64,000 nt of DNA from Ruminococcus sp. (GTDB lineage: Bacteria > Bacillota > Clostridia > Oscillospirales > Ruminococcaceae): assembly GCA_015066785.1 (NCBI GenBank), contig SVNT01000002.1:287741-351740 (forward strand), written 5' to 3'. Both the position numbers and the translations under genes were made by a program. Position 1 is the first letter of the stretch, and each line of letters begins with the position of its first letter. This document shows, piece by piece, positions 45,695 through 53,995 of this stretch. A model generated the notes under the pieces. It did no database searches. It saw only the letters and a program-made list of their open reading frames with translations, and was not told where the DNA came from.

Positions 45695-47779
45695 ATGAAA
45701 CAGTACAGTTCGGAAAAAATCAAAAATATTGCCATTGCGGGACACGCAGGCTCGGGCAAGACTTCACTTGCCGAGGCACTTCTGTTCAAGTCAAAGGCTA
45801 CCGACAGACTGGGAAAGATTGCTGATGGAAACACCGTTTGTGATTACGACCCCGAAGAAATCAAGAGAAGAACGACAATCAACTCAACGCTTGCAAGCTT
45901 TGAGTATGATGACATAAAATTCAACATCATGGATACCCCGGGGCTTTTCGACTTCGAGGGCGGAATGAATGAAAGCATCCGTGCGTGCGGTACGACAATC
46001 ATCACCGTTTCGGGTAAGTCGGGCGTAAAGGTCGGCACAGAAAAGGCGTTTGCCCGCTCGGTTGCAGACAAGAAGTCGAGAATGTTCGTTGTTACAAAAA
46101 TCGACGACGACAACGCCAACTTCTATAATGTACTTACAGAGCTCAAGACGGTATTCGGCCCGTCGGTATGTCCCGTTGTTGTTCCCGTAATCAAGGACAG
46201 CAAAATCGTGGCGTACATTAACCTCATCGAAATGAAGGCGTACGAGTATGACGCAAACGGCGTTGCGAAGGAAATCCCGATGCCGACAGGCGAAATCTCG
46301 GACAAGATGGACTATCGTATCGAAGGTCTTGTAAACGCTATTTCGGAAGCCGTTGCGGAAACCGACGAGGAACTTTTCGAAAAGTTCTTCTCAGGCGAGC
46401 AGTTCACACAGAAGGAAATTGTTGACGGCATACACAAGGCAATGAACGAGGGCAAGCTCAGCCCCGTTACCTGCTGTTCGTCAACAACTCTTGCAGGCGT
46501 GGATATGCTCCTCAAGGAATTTTCACTTCTTCTTCCCTTTGCGTCAGACAAGGACATCTACGACGCAGAAACAAAGGACGGCGACCCCGTTGAAATTCCT
46601 CTCAGCGAGACAGACCCGCTGTCAGCGTTCATATTCAAGACGGTTGCAGACCCGTTCGTAGGAAAAATGTCGTATATCAAGGTTATCTCGGGCAAGCTCA
46701 ACGCAAATTCCGAGGTTATCAATGCGACAACGGGCGAGCCTGAAAAGATAGGAAAACTCTATAACCTCTGCGGTAAAAAGCAGGAGGAAGTTTCATACGC
46801 AGGTGCGGGAGATATTGTTGTTGCGGCAAAACTCACGGCGCAGACAGCAGACACACTCTGTGACCCCGCAAGAGTTGTCAAGATGGAAGAAATCACATAC
46901 CCGAACCCCTGCTACTCAATGGCTGTAAAGGCGAAGGCTCAGGGCGACGAAAGCAAGATTTCATCGGCTATGCAGAGACTTCTCGAGGAAGACCTTACAA
47001 TCAGCTACGAAACCGACCCTGTAACTCACGAGGCGGTAATCAGCGGTCTCGGCGAACAGCACCTCGATGTTGCGGTATCTAAACTCAAGAACAAGTTCGG
47101 CGTTGATGTTGAGCTTTCGGTTCCGAAGATTGCATACAAGGAAACAATCACGAAGAAGGTCAAGGTACAGGGCAGACACAAGAAGCAGTCGGGCGGTCAC
47201 GGACAGTTCGGTGATGTGTGGATTGAATTCGAGCCTTGCGTATCCGACGGACTTGTATTCGAAGAAAAGGTATTCGGAGGAGCAGTTCCCAAGAACTTCT
47301 TCCCCGCAGTTGAAAAGGGACTTCAGGACTGCACAAAGAAGGGCGTTCTTGCAGGATGTCCCGTTGTAGGCCTCAAGGCTATCCTCGTTGACGGTTCTTA
47401 CCATCCCGTAGACAGCTCGGAAATGGCGTTCAAGATGGCGGCGTCAATTGCATACAAGGAAGGTCTCAAGCAGGCTGAACCCGTAATCCTCGAGCCTATC
47501 GAGAGAGTATGCGTTGCAACTCCCGACGATAATACGGGAGATATCATGGGCGACCTCAACAAGCGTCGTGGCAGAGTTCTCGGAATGAACCCGATAGCAA
47601 CGGGAATGACGGAAATCGAGGCGGAAGTTCCTGCAAGAGAAATGCACGATTTCGCAACGGCACTCCGTCAGATTACAAGAGGCAGGGGCAGTTTCACATA
47701 TGAATTCGTGAGATACGAAAGACTCCCCAACAACCTTGTATCAGAGGTAATCCTTTCAATCGGAAATGATGCTGAATAA
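45695..47779 (+). CDS. Elongation factor G-like GTPase (EF-G paralogue)
   Basis: A 694-residue, five-domain translational GTPase related to EF-G. G1 is GHAGSGKT (about 15-22), G2 is KRRTTINSTL, and G4 is TKID. G3 reads DTPGLFDF, where true EF-G has DTPGHVDF, so the catalytic His is Leu. This change, and the overall pattern, place it in the EF-G-like paralogue group found beside a normal fusA. The domain IV region includes QSGGHGQFGDVWIEFEP, and the C-terminal domain has RRGRVLGMNPI. Its cellular role is not established. ATG lies behind AGGGAGCG. Confidence 0.88.
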   Translation: MKQYSSEKIKNIAIAGHAGSGKTSLAEALLFKSKATDRLGKIADGNTVCDYDPEEIKRRTTINSTLASFEYDDIKFNIMDTPGLFDFEGGMNESIRACGTTIITVSGKSGVKVGTEKAFARSVADKKSRMFVVTKIDDDNANFYNVLTELKTVFGPSVCPVVVPVIKDSKIVAYINLIEMKAYEYDANGVAKEIPMPTGEISDKMDYRIEGLVNAISEAVAETDEELFEKFFSGEQFTQKEIVDGIHKAMNEGKLSPVTCCSSTTLAGVDMLLKEFSLLLPFASDKDIYDAETKDGDPVEIPLSETDPLSAFIFKTVADPFVGKMSYIKVISGKLNANSEVINATTGEPEKIGKLYNLCGKKQEEVSYAGAGDIVVAAKLTAQTADTLCDPARVVKMEEITYPNPCYSMAVKAKAQGDESKISSAMQRLLEEDLTISYETDPVTHEAVISGLGEQHLDVAVSKLKNKFGVDVELSVPKIAYKETITKKVKVQGRHKKQSGGHGQFGDVWIEFEPCVSDGLVFEEKVFGGAVPKNFFPAVEKGLQDCTKKGVLAGCPVVGLKAILVDGSYHPVDSSEMAFKMAASIAYKEGLKQAEPVILEPIERVCVATPDDNTGDIMGDLNKRRGRVLGMNPIATGMTEIEAEVPAREMHDFATALRQITRGRGSFTYEFVRYERLPNNLVSEVILSIGNDAE

Positions 47780-47783
47780 CAGT

Positions 47784-47810
47784 AAACGGCGGGATTTTTC
47801 CCGCCGTTTT
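47784..47810 (+). terminator. Terminator of the EF-G-like gene
   Basis: AAACGGCGGG (47784-47793) pairs with CCCGCCGTTT (47800-47809), with T residues in the loop and after the stem. Confidence 0.85.
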
Positions 47811-47839
47811 GGTATCTTTGCCGATAAGCAAAAAAACTC

Positions 47840-47868
47840 TTGACAAACGGTGATTAAAGGGTTATAAT
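47840..47868 (+). promoter_or_regulatory. Promoter of ylxM-ffh operon
   Basis: Consensus TTGACA (47840-47845) and TATAAT (47863-47868) with a 17-base spacer. Confidence 0.92.
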
Positions 47869-47872
47869 AGGT

Positions 47873-47898
47873 ATTGTAAAGTTTAATGACTTTACAAT
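47873..47898 (+). promoter_or_regulatory. Palindrome at the ylxM transcription start
   Basis: ATTGTAAAGT (47873-47882) and ACTTTACAAT (47889-47898) are perfect 10-base arms around TTAATG. They begin at the expected transcription start. This could be an operator or a 5' mRNA hairpin. Confidence 0.65.
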
Positions 47899-47920
47899 TC
47901 TGCTTTGAAAGGTGATGAAA

Positions 47921-48289
47921 ATGCCGAAAAATCTTGATGTAACAATGCTGCTTGACTTTTATGGCGAAATGCTCACCGACAAACAGAAGGATATGATTGA
48001 GCTTTATTATAATGAGGATTTATCGCTCGGTGAGATTGCTGAAACCGCACATATCACCCGACAGGGCGTGCGTGACAGCATAAAGCGTGGCGAACAGCAG
48101 TTATTCGACCTCGAAAGCAAGCTCGGGCTTGTCAAGAAGTTCAGACAGTACAACGAAATACTCGAAAAAATCAACGAACTTGCGGGTGCTATCAACGACG
48201 AAAGCACGACATACAACTACTCCCGCAACATATCAACACGAGCAAAGATGATAATGGAATGTGTTGAGCAGAGCAAGGAAATAATCTAA
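47921..48289 (+). CDS. ylxM: YlxM, SRP-associated HTH protein
   Basis: A 122-residue UPF0122 protein with a sigma-70 region 4-like helix-turn-helix: LTDKQKDMIELYYNEDLSLGEIAETAHITRQGVRDSIKRGE. In Firmicutes ylxM sits just before ffh and the protein has been tied to the signal recognition particle. ATG 47921 has a GAAAGGTG site eight bases before it. The upstream in-frame GTG and ATG codons overlap that site. A 10-base palindrome at the transcription start may be its own target, which is inference. Confidence 0.88.
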   Translation: MPKNLDVTMLLDFYGEMLTDKQKDMIELYYNEDLSLGEIAETAHITRQGVRDSIKRGEQQLFDLESKLGLVKKFRQYNEILEKINELAGAINDESTTYNYSRNISTRAKMIMECVEQSKEII

Positions 48290-48319
48290 CCCGACGAATG
48301 ACACGGAGGCGTAATTAAA

Positions 48320-48634
48320 ATGGCATTTATGATTGTTAATACCGAAAAGGTAGACGAAAGACGTGAACATATTCCTCTCGGAATAGTTACGGGTCTCGGT
48401 TTTGAAAATGCGTCCTCATCTGTATACGGCCCTAAAAACTTTATCAGATGGGCAACTGAAGAAGCACTCAAGGAAATCGAAAACTCCGCAAAGGAACTTC
48501 ACGCCGATGCGGTTGTAAGTCTTCGATTCAACATAAGCGTAACAGACACGGTTACTGTTATCGCAAGTGGTACGGCTGTACGCCTCGGCGACCTTCCGTA
48601 CTCCGACATCAATATAAACGATATTTACGGCTAA
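48320..48634 (+). CDS. YbjQ/UPF0145-like protein
   Basis: A 104-residue protein of the YbjQ/UPF0145 type, once called heavy-metal binding. It has the pattern ALKEIENSAKELHADAVVSLRFNIS that ends these domains, and GTAVRL. It has no metal-binding cysteines, and its function is unknown. It is placed between ylxM and ffh, 30 and 22 bases from its neighbours, where those two genes are normally adjacent. Confidence 0.75.
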   Translation: MAFMIVNTEKVDERREHIPLGIVTGLGFENASSSVYGPKNFIRWATEEALKEIENSAKELHADAVVSLRFNISVTDTVTVIASGTAVRLGDLPYSDININDIYG

Positions 48635-48656
48635 CTTTAATTCAAGGAGATAAGCA

Positions 48657-50030
48657 ATGGCTTTTGAGGGACTTTCCGAAAAACTGAATAATGTTTTCAA
48701 GCGCCTCAAGGGCAGAGGGAAGCTCTCCGAGGATGACGTAAAGGAAGCAATGCGTGAAGTGCGTATGGCACTTCTTGAAGCCGATGTTTCCTATAAGGTC
48801 GTAAAGGATTTTGTAGCAAAGGTTTCTGAGCGTGCTGTCGGAACAGAGGTACTTTCAAGCCTCACACCCGCACAGCAGGTAATCAAGATAGTAAATGAAG
48901 AGCTTGTAGCCCTTATGGGTAACGAAAACTCAAAGGTCAATATGCCTGCAAAACCTCCGTGCGTTATCATGATGTGCGGACTTCAGGGTTCAGGTAAGAC
49001 TACCCACTCGGCAAAGCTCGCAAAATTCTTCAAATCGCAGGGCAAACGCCCACTCCTCGTAGGATGTGACATTTACCGTCCCGCAGCTATCAATCAGTTG
49101 CAGGTTGTCGGTGAAAAGGCGGATGTCAAGGTCTTTGAGATGGGACAGATAAACCCTGTCGTAATCGCAAAGGAATCAATCAGGCACGCAAAGGACCACG
49201 GCAACGATGTTGTTATCATCGACACCGCAGGTCGTCTGCATATAGATGAAGCGCTTATGAAAGAGCTTCAGGAAATCAAGGATGTAGTTCAGCCGAACGA
49301 GATTATGCTCGTTGTCGACGCAATGACAGGCCAGGACGCAGTAAATGTCGCAAAGTCGTTTGACGATGCACTCGGCATAGACAGCGTACTTATGTCGAAG
49401 CTCGACTCCGACACACGAGGCGGTGCGGCACTTTCCGTACTTGCCGTAACAGGTAAGCCTATCAAGTTTGTCGGAATGGGAGAAAAGCTCGACGAGTTTG
49501 AGCAGTTCCATCCCGAAAGAATGGCATCACGAATTCTCGGAATGGGAGATGTGCTTACTCTCATCGAAAAGGCACAGACCACCTACGACGAAGATGAGGC
49601 GAAGAAACTCGCAGAAAGACTCAAGGAAAACACATTTGATATGAACGACCTGCTTGAGCAGATGCGTCAGATCAAAAAGATGGGTTCAATCAAGTCAATT
49701 ATCGGAATGTTACCGGGAGTTTCGGATAAAATCAAGGACGAAGACATCGACGAAAGTCAGTTCGGAAGACTTGAGGCTATGATACTCTCAATGACAAAGG
49801 CAGAGCGTGAAAAGCCCTCGATAATCAATCCCCAGCGCAAGAGAAGAATTGCGGCAGGTAGCGGAACGCAGGTAAGCGATGTAAACCGACTCCTCAAGCA
49901 GTTTGAACAGATGCAGAAGATGATGAAACAATTCGGCGTTATGGGCAAGAACGGCAAGGGCAAGAAGAACAAGCTCAGACTCCCACCTGGAATGATGAAC
50001 GGCGGCGGAATGGGCGGATTTAAGTTTTAG
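48657..50030 (+). CDS. ffh: Signal recognition particle protein Ffh
   Basis: SRP GTPase that recognises signal sequences on ribosomes and hands them to FtsY. The 457 residues hold an N domain (1 to about 95), a G domain with GLQGSGKTTHSAKLA (about 106-120), DTAGRLHIDE and SKLDSDTRGGAALS, and a Met-rich M domain with a GKGKKNKLRLPPGMMNGGGMG end. All are typical. ATG lies behind AAGGAGA. Confidence 0.96.
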   Translation: MAFEGLSEKLNNVFKRLKGRGKLSEDDVKEAMREVRMALLEADVSYKVVKDFVAKVSERAVGTEVLSSLTPAQQVIKIVNEELVALMGNENSKVNMPAKPPCVIMMCGLQGSGKTTHSAKLAKFFKSQGKRPLLVGCDIYRPAAINQLQVVGEKADVKVFEMGQINPVVIAKESIRHAKDHGNDVVIIDTAGRLHIDEALMKELQEIKDVVQPNEIMLVVDAMTGQDAVNVAKSFDDALGIDSVLMSKLDSDTRGGAALSVLAVTGKPIKFVGMGEKLDEFEQFHPERMASRILGMGDVLTLIEKAQTTYDEDEAKKLAERLKENTFDMNDLLEQMRQIKKMGSIKSIIGMLPGVSDKIKDEDIDESQFGRLEAMILSMTKAEREKPSIINPQRKRRIAAGSGTQVSDVNRLLKQFEQMQKMMKQFGVMGKNGKGKKNKLRLPPGMMNGGGMGGFKF

Positions 50031-50077
50031 TTATTAGTGCTATACGCATTAATATATAGTTTATGGAGGTGAAAAAG

Positions 50078-50320
50078 ATGGCAGTAAAAATCAGACTCAG
50101 AAGAATGGGCGCAAAGAAGGCTCCTTTCTATCGTATAGTTGTAGCAGACAGCAGATATCCCCGTGACGGAAGATTCATCGAAGAAATCGGTTACTATGAT
50201 CCTACAAAGGAACCCACTGTAATCAAGGTTGATGAAGAAAAGGCTAAGAAGTGGATCGCTAACGGTGCACAGCCTACTGACACAGTAAAGGGCATTCTGA
50301 AGAACAAGGGCGTACTTTAA
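50078..50320 (+). CDS. rpsP: 30S ribosomal protein S16
   Basis: An 80-residue ribosomal protein with the invariant [19 protein letters not shown] start and [22 protein letters not shown]. The site GGAGGTG at 50065-50071 sets ATG 50078. The in-frame ATG at 50063 overlaps it. It follows ffh by 47 bases. Confidence 0.96.
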   Translation: MAVKIRLRRMGAKKAPFYRIVVADSRYPRDGRFIEEIGYYDPTKEPTVIKVDEEKAKKWIANGAQPTDTVKGILKNKGVL

Positions 50321-50344
50321 TCAAAGTACCTAGGGATATAATCT

Positions 50345-50377
50345 ACCGTCATTTCCTGTTAAAAGGGAATTGACGGT
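50345..50377 (+). promoter_or_regulatory. Stem-loop between rpsP and khpA
   Basis: ACCGTCA (50345-50351) pairs with TGACGGT (50371-50377), and an inner TTTCC/GGGAA extends it. There is no T tract, so mRNA processing, attenuation or stability control is more likely than termination. Confidence 0.55.
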
Positions 50378-50437
50378 GGCGTATGCTCCCGACAAGCAAC
50401 ACAAATTCGACCTTAAAGAGAATGGAGAATATTCGAA

Positions 50438-50671
50438 ATGGAAGAGCTTTTGAAAACAATAGCAGGCGGTCTTGTAAACGATAAGGACGCTGTTACAGTT
50501 ACCGTTGATGACATCAACGATGAGGGAGTTGTGGTTTACCACCTTCACGTTTCTCCCGATGATATGGGCCGTGTAATCGGAAAGCAGGGAAGAATTGCAA
50601 AGGCAATCAGAACTGTTATGCGCGCAGGCGCAGGTAAAATCAATCAGAAAATAATGGTTGAAATCGACTAA
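50438..50671 (+). CDS. khpA: KH-domain RNA-binding protein KhpA
   Basis: A 77-residue single KH-domain protein with the GxxG loop in DDMGRVIGKQGRIAKAIRTV. KhpA pairs with KhpB/Jag and affects cell division in streptococci and sRNA biology in other Firmicutes. It lies in its usual place between rpsP and rimM. The ATG follows AATGGAGAA. Confidence 0.93.
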   Translation: MEELLKTIAGGLVNDKDAVTVTVDDINDEGVVVYHLHVSPDDMGRVIGKQGRIAKAIRTVMRAGAGKINQKIMVEID

Positions 50672-50677
50672 GAAAAT

Positions 50678-50716
50678 AAAACGCTCAAGAAGGTTTTCCC
50701 TTTGAGAGCGTTTTTT
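50678..50716 (+). terminator. Terminator after khpA
   Basis: AAAACGCTC (50678-50686) pairs with GAGCGTTTT (50706-50714), with an inner AAGG/CCTT-type extension and a T run. It would separate rpsP-khpA from rimM-trmD, perhaps only in part, since no clear promoter follows. Confidence 0.75.
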
Positions 50717-50764
50717 AGTATCATAATCCATACATTTACTTACAGCCCCGGGAGGTTGAACAGA

Positions 50765-51277
50765 ATGAAGAAATATCTTGAAATCGGCAAAATAGTTTCC
50801 ACTCACGGAATAAAGGGTGAAGTCCGTGTGCAGCCCTGGTGCGATAGCAGCGACTTCCTCTGCGAGTTTGAGACGCTTTATTTCGACGAGGGGAAGAAAT
50901 CCGTCGATATAATAAGGGCAAGAGTGCAGAAAAACGTCGTGATTATGCAGCTTGACGGCGTTGACACCGTTGAGGAGGCGCAGAACCTCCGCAACAAGAT
51001 ACTCTATATGGACAGGGACGATGTCGAGCTTGACGAGGGCACATATTTCATTCAGGATTTAATCGGGCTTGTCTGCATTGACGCCGACGGAGGCGGAGAA
51101 ATCGGCAAAATCACCGACGTTCTCGAAACGGGAGCAAACGATGTCTACGAAATCACCTCTGCCGAGGGAAAGAAATACCTCATACCTGCAATTCCCGACG
51201 TCGTGCTTGAAACCGACCTTGACGGGAATACTATGACAATAAGGAAGATGGAAGGGCTTTTTGACGATGAGAATTGA
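50765..51277 (+). CDS. rimM: Ribosome maturation factor RimM
   Basis: Binds S19 and helps assemble the 30S head. The 170 residues start KKYLEIGKIVSTHGIKGEVRV, the RimM signature, and include a PRC-barrel with DLIGLVCIDADGG and YLIPAIPDVV. GGGAGG at 50750-50755 favours ATG 50765. The frame continues upstream into the terminator and is not used. It overlaps trmD by 11 bases. Confidence 0.94.
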   Translation: MKKYLEIGKIVSTHGIKGEVRVQPWCDSSDFLCEFETLYFDEGKKSVDIIRARVQKNVVIMQLDGVDTVEEAQNLRNKILYMDRDDVELDEGTYFIQDLIGLVCIDADGGGEIGKITDVLETGANDVYEITSAEGKKYLIPAIPDVVLETDLDGNTMTIRKMEGLFDDEN

Positions 51278-51992
51278 TATTGCGACGCTTTTCCCCGAAA
51301 TGTGCGGGAGAGTGCTCGACGAGAGCATAATCGGCCGTGCGAGAAAGGCAGGAAAAATCGAAGTGAACTGCCACAATATCCGTGACTGGTCGAACGACAA
51401 GCACCGCCGTGTAGACGACACGACATACGGCGGGGGAATGGGAATGCTTATGCAGGCAGAGCCGATTTACCGCTGTTTTCTCGACATAACAAAGGACTTT
51501 GCAGAAAAGCCGTACACGATATATATGTCGCCCAAAGGCACTCTGCTGACGCAGAAAAAATCGGTTGAGCTGTCACAAAAGGAAAACATCTTCATCATCT
51601 GCGGTCATTATGAGGGCGTAGACCAGCGTCTGATTGACAAAATCGTAGACGAAGAAATCTCCATCGGGGATTATGTCCTTACGGGTGGGGAACTTCCTGC
51701 GCTCGTACTCACCGATACCGTCGCAAGAATGTGCGAGGGCGTACTTTCGGCAAACATCTGCTTCGAGGAGGAGAGTCACTACAATGGACTCCTTGAATAT
51801 CCGCAGTACACAAAGCCGGAGGAGTGGGAGGATATGAAAGTGCCCGAAGTACTGCTCTCGGGGCACCACAAGAACATCGATGACTGGCGACTTGAGCAGG
51901 CAGTGGAAATCACGAAAATACGCCGTCCCGATATGTACGAGAAGTACATCGCAGACGAAAAATTGAGTAAAATCGACAATAAAAAAGGATAA
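51267..51992 (+). CDS. trmD: tRNA (guanine-N1)-methyltransferase
   Basis: Methylates G37 next to the anticodon to prevent frameshifting. The 241-residue SPOUT enzyme has RIDIATLFPEM at the start, DDTTYGGGMGML near 51, and the knot sequences IICGHYEGVDQRLID and EISIGDYVLTGGELPAL. ATG 51267 is preferred over TTG 51261. The usual next gene, rplS, is not present. A 263-base gap with the ptsH promoter follows. Confidence 0.95.
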   Translation: MRIDIATLFPEMCGRVLDESIIGRARKAGKIEVNCHNIRDWSNDKHRRVDDTTYGGGMGMLMQAEPIYRCFLDITKDFAEKPYTIYMSPKGTLLTQKKSVELSQKENIFIICGHYEGVDQRLIDKIVDEEISIGDYVLTGGELPALVLTDTVARMCEGVLSANICFEEESHYNGLLEYPQYTKPEEWEDMKVPEVLLSGHHKNIDDWRLEQAVEITKIRRPDMYEKYIADEKLSKIDNKKG

Positions 51993-52166
51993 AAAATCCT
52001 GTGACAATTGAAAAATGTGAATTAATTGAGAAATAAATGTGACACAAAACCCAAAATGGTGAAAAAGTTTTGGTCAACTTATACAAATGACGAACTCAAA
52101 AAACTCCCGCCATTATTTAATTGCAAGAAAATAAAATAAAAACGGATTATTATGCATAAATCATTG

Positions 52167-52195
52167 TTGACTACTTCTTAAATGCGGAGTATAAT
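52167..52195 (+). promoter_or_regulatory. Promoter of ptsH
   Basis: TTGACT (52167-52172) and TATAAT (52190-52195), spacer 17. The first part of the trmD-ptsH gap shows no other clear feature. Confidence 0.88.
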
Positions 52196-52255
52196 ATATT
52201 CAAGGCAACAATGTCTTTTATACAGGTAAAGATATGATTAGGAGAGGTATTAATT

Positions 52256-52528
52256 ATGTTTGTTAAAGATGTAATGGTTCAGAACCAGGTTGGTCTTCAC
52301 GCTCGCCCTGCAACTTTCTTTATTCAGAAGGCAAATGAATTCAAGTCTTCAATCTGGATAGAAAAGGAAGAGAGAAGAGTTAACGCTAAGAGCTTGCTCG
52401 GTATTCTTTCACTCGGCATTGTTGGCGGAACAGCAATCAGAGTAATCGCAGACGGCGCTGATGAAGAAGCTGCTGTAAACGGTCTTGTAGACCTCGTTGA
52501 AAGCGGATTCAACGAAAGCGTTAAGTAA
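52256..52528 (+). CDS. ptsH: HPr family phosphocarrier protein
   Basis: A 90-residue HPr. The active His is in NQVGLHARPATFF (about residue 16). The regulatory serine region is VNAKSLLGILSLGI, with the Ser used by HPr kinase. It passes phosphate from enzyme I to sugar permeases. Since His and Ser are both present it is HPr rather than Crh. It is alone here, with its own promoter and terminator and no ptsI next to it. The site AGGAGAGG is strong. Confidence 0.92.
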   Translation: MFVKDVMVQNQVGLHARPATFFIQKANEFKSSIWIEKEERRVNAKSLLGILSLGIVGGTAIRVIADGADEEAAVNGLVDLVESGFNESVK

Positions 52529-52540
52529 TTGAATAACCAT

Positions 52541-52568
52541 AACGCCGTATTATGTACGGCGTTTTCTT
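52541..52568 (+). terminator. Terminator of ptsH
   Basis: AACGCCGTA (52541-52549) pairs with TACGGCGTT (52555-52563), followed by TTTCTTTTTT. Confidence 0.9.
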
Positions 52569-52813
52569 TTTTGCATATAGTTCATAGAAAATACATATAA
52601 AATTTACTATACAGAAACAAATTCACTTTCGGGAATGCCGCTTGGTATATATGCATAATAAACAGCAATAAAATTTGTGTAAATTAATAAAAAATTAACA
52701 CATTTTAAAGCCGAAAAAGTTATAATTCAAGTATAAAAACCTTGCCTTTTGTGATTATATTGAAAAAACAAGGCTTTTATAATAAAAAGTTGAGTATTTT
52801 TGCTAGAAAACTC
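52569..52813 (+). other. AT-rich gap between ptsH and the CdaR-type gene
   Basis: No gene is visible in this 245-base stretch. A hairpin with CCTTG (52740-52744) and CAAGG (52769-52773), extended by flanking A and T runs, lies at 52736-52777. It is preceded by a TATAAT at 52721-52726 with TTAACA 20 bases before it. It might be a very small RNA gene or a leftover terminator. Confidence 0.3.
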
Positions 52814-52842
52814 TTGCAGAAATCTCATTTTTTATGTATAAT
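52814..52842 (+). promoter_or_regulatory. Promoter of the CdaR-type regulator
   Basis: TTGCAG (52814-52819) and TATAAT (52837-52842), spacer 17. Confidence 0.82.
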
Positions 52843-52850
52843 AAGTATGA

Positions 52851-52868
52851 TAGGCATAACTATGCCTA
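52851..52868 (+). promoter_or_regulatory. Operator-like palindrome before the CdaR-type gene
   Basis: TAGGCATA and TATGCCTA, perfect 8-base arms around AC, lie at about +3 to +20 of the predicted transcript. The position suits a repressor site, perhaps for self-control. Confidence 0.6.
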
Positions 52869-52896
52869 AAAAATAATGGATTGAGGAGATTTCATT

Positions 52897-53982
52897 ATGT
52901 CCAACAGATTGTTTCAGGGACTTGTTCATCAGATGCGTGACACGGTGGATTGCGTAATAGGCGTTGTTGACGAAAGCGCTACAATTATCGCATGCAGCGA
53001 CCTGTCCAAAGTAGGAACAACAAATGAATTTGTATCTTTTGATTTGAGTGATTCGCACGACCTTTTTGTCAGAGACGGTTTTACATACAAGCCGTTCGGC
53101 GCTCACGTAAAGCCCGATTATGCGGTTTTTGTCGAAGGCACAGATGAAAATGCGGCAAAGTACGCATCTATAATGGCAATTACGCTTGCAAGCATCAAGC
53201 AGTATTATGATGAAAAATACGACAGAAACAACTTCATCAAGAATGTTGTCCTTGACAATGTTCTTCCCGGCGATGTTGTAATCAAGGCGAGAGAGCTTCA
53301 TTTCAACGCTGACATAAGCAGAGTTGTACTTCTCATCAGAATCGTATCATCGAACGATGTTTCTGCATACGATGTAATCCAGAACCTCTTCCCCGACAAG
53401 AGCAAGGATTTTGTTTTCAACATCACAGAAAGCGACATTGTTCTCGTCAAGGAAGTAAAGGCCAACATTGAATCCAAGGACCTTGAAAAGCTTGCCCGTT
53501 CAATTTCGGACACGCTTTCGAGCGAATTCTATACACGTGTAAATGTCGGAATAGGAACCTGCGTTCTCGGCGTAAAGGACCTTGCACGCTCATTCAAGGA
53601 AGCACAGATTGCCCTTGAAGTTGGAAAGGTTTTTGACACCGACAAGGTTATCGTAAGCTACGACAATCTCGGAATTGCAAGACTTATCTATCACCTTCCC
53701 ACAACACTCTGTGAGACATTCCTCCACGAAGTCTTCAGAAGAGGGTCGATTGAATCTCTTGACCACGAAACACTCTTCACAATCCAGAAGTTCTTTGAGA
53801 ACAACCTCAATGTTTCGGAAACATCAAGAAAGCTCTTTGTTCACCGAAACACTCTCGTATACAGACTTGAGAAAATCAAGAAGCTCACAGGCCTCGACCT
53901 GAGAGAATTTGACCATGCAATTATCTTCAAGATTGCGCTTATGGTAAAGAAATACCTCTCGGCAAACCCTGTGAAGTTCTAG
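52897..53982 (+). CDS. CdaR/PucR-type transcriptional regulator
   Basis: A 361-residue protein. The N-terminal part (1 to about 110) looks like the sugar-diacid-sensing domain of CdaR. A central GGDEF-like/PucR domain covers about 125-275. The C-terminal helix-turn-helix (HTH_30) includes FFENNLNVSETSRKLFVHRNTLVYRLEKIKKLTGLDLR. The last part is decisive for PucR/CdaR membership. The ligand is unknown, and no diacid catabolic genes are near. A palindrome at its own start site suggests self-regulation. A terminator-like hairpin separates it from ftsE. Confidence 0.88.
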   Translation: MSNRLFQGLVHQMRDTVDCVIGVVDESATIIACSDLSKVGTTNEFVSFDLSDSHDLFVRDGFTYKPFGAHVKPDYAVFVEGTDENAAKYASIMAITLASIKQYYDEKYDRNNFIKNVVLDNVLPGDVVIKARELHFNADISRVVLLIRIVSSNDVSAYDVIQNLFPDKSKDFVFNITESDIVLVKEVKANIESKDLEKLARSISDTLSSEFYTRVNVGIGTCVLGVKDLARSFKEAQIALEVGKVFDTDKVIVSYDNLGIARLIYHLPTTLCETFLHEVFRRGSIESLDHETLFTIQKFFENNLNVSETSRKLFVHRNTLVYRLEKIKKLTGLDLREFDHAIIFKIALMVKKYLSANPVKF

Positions 53983-53995
53983 TAAAATAAAATAT

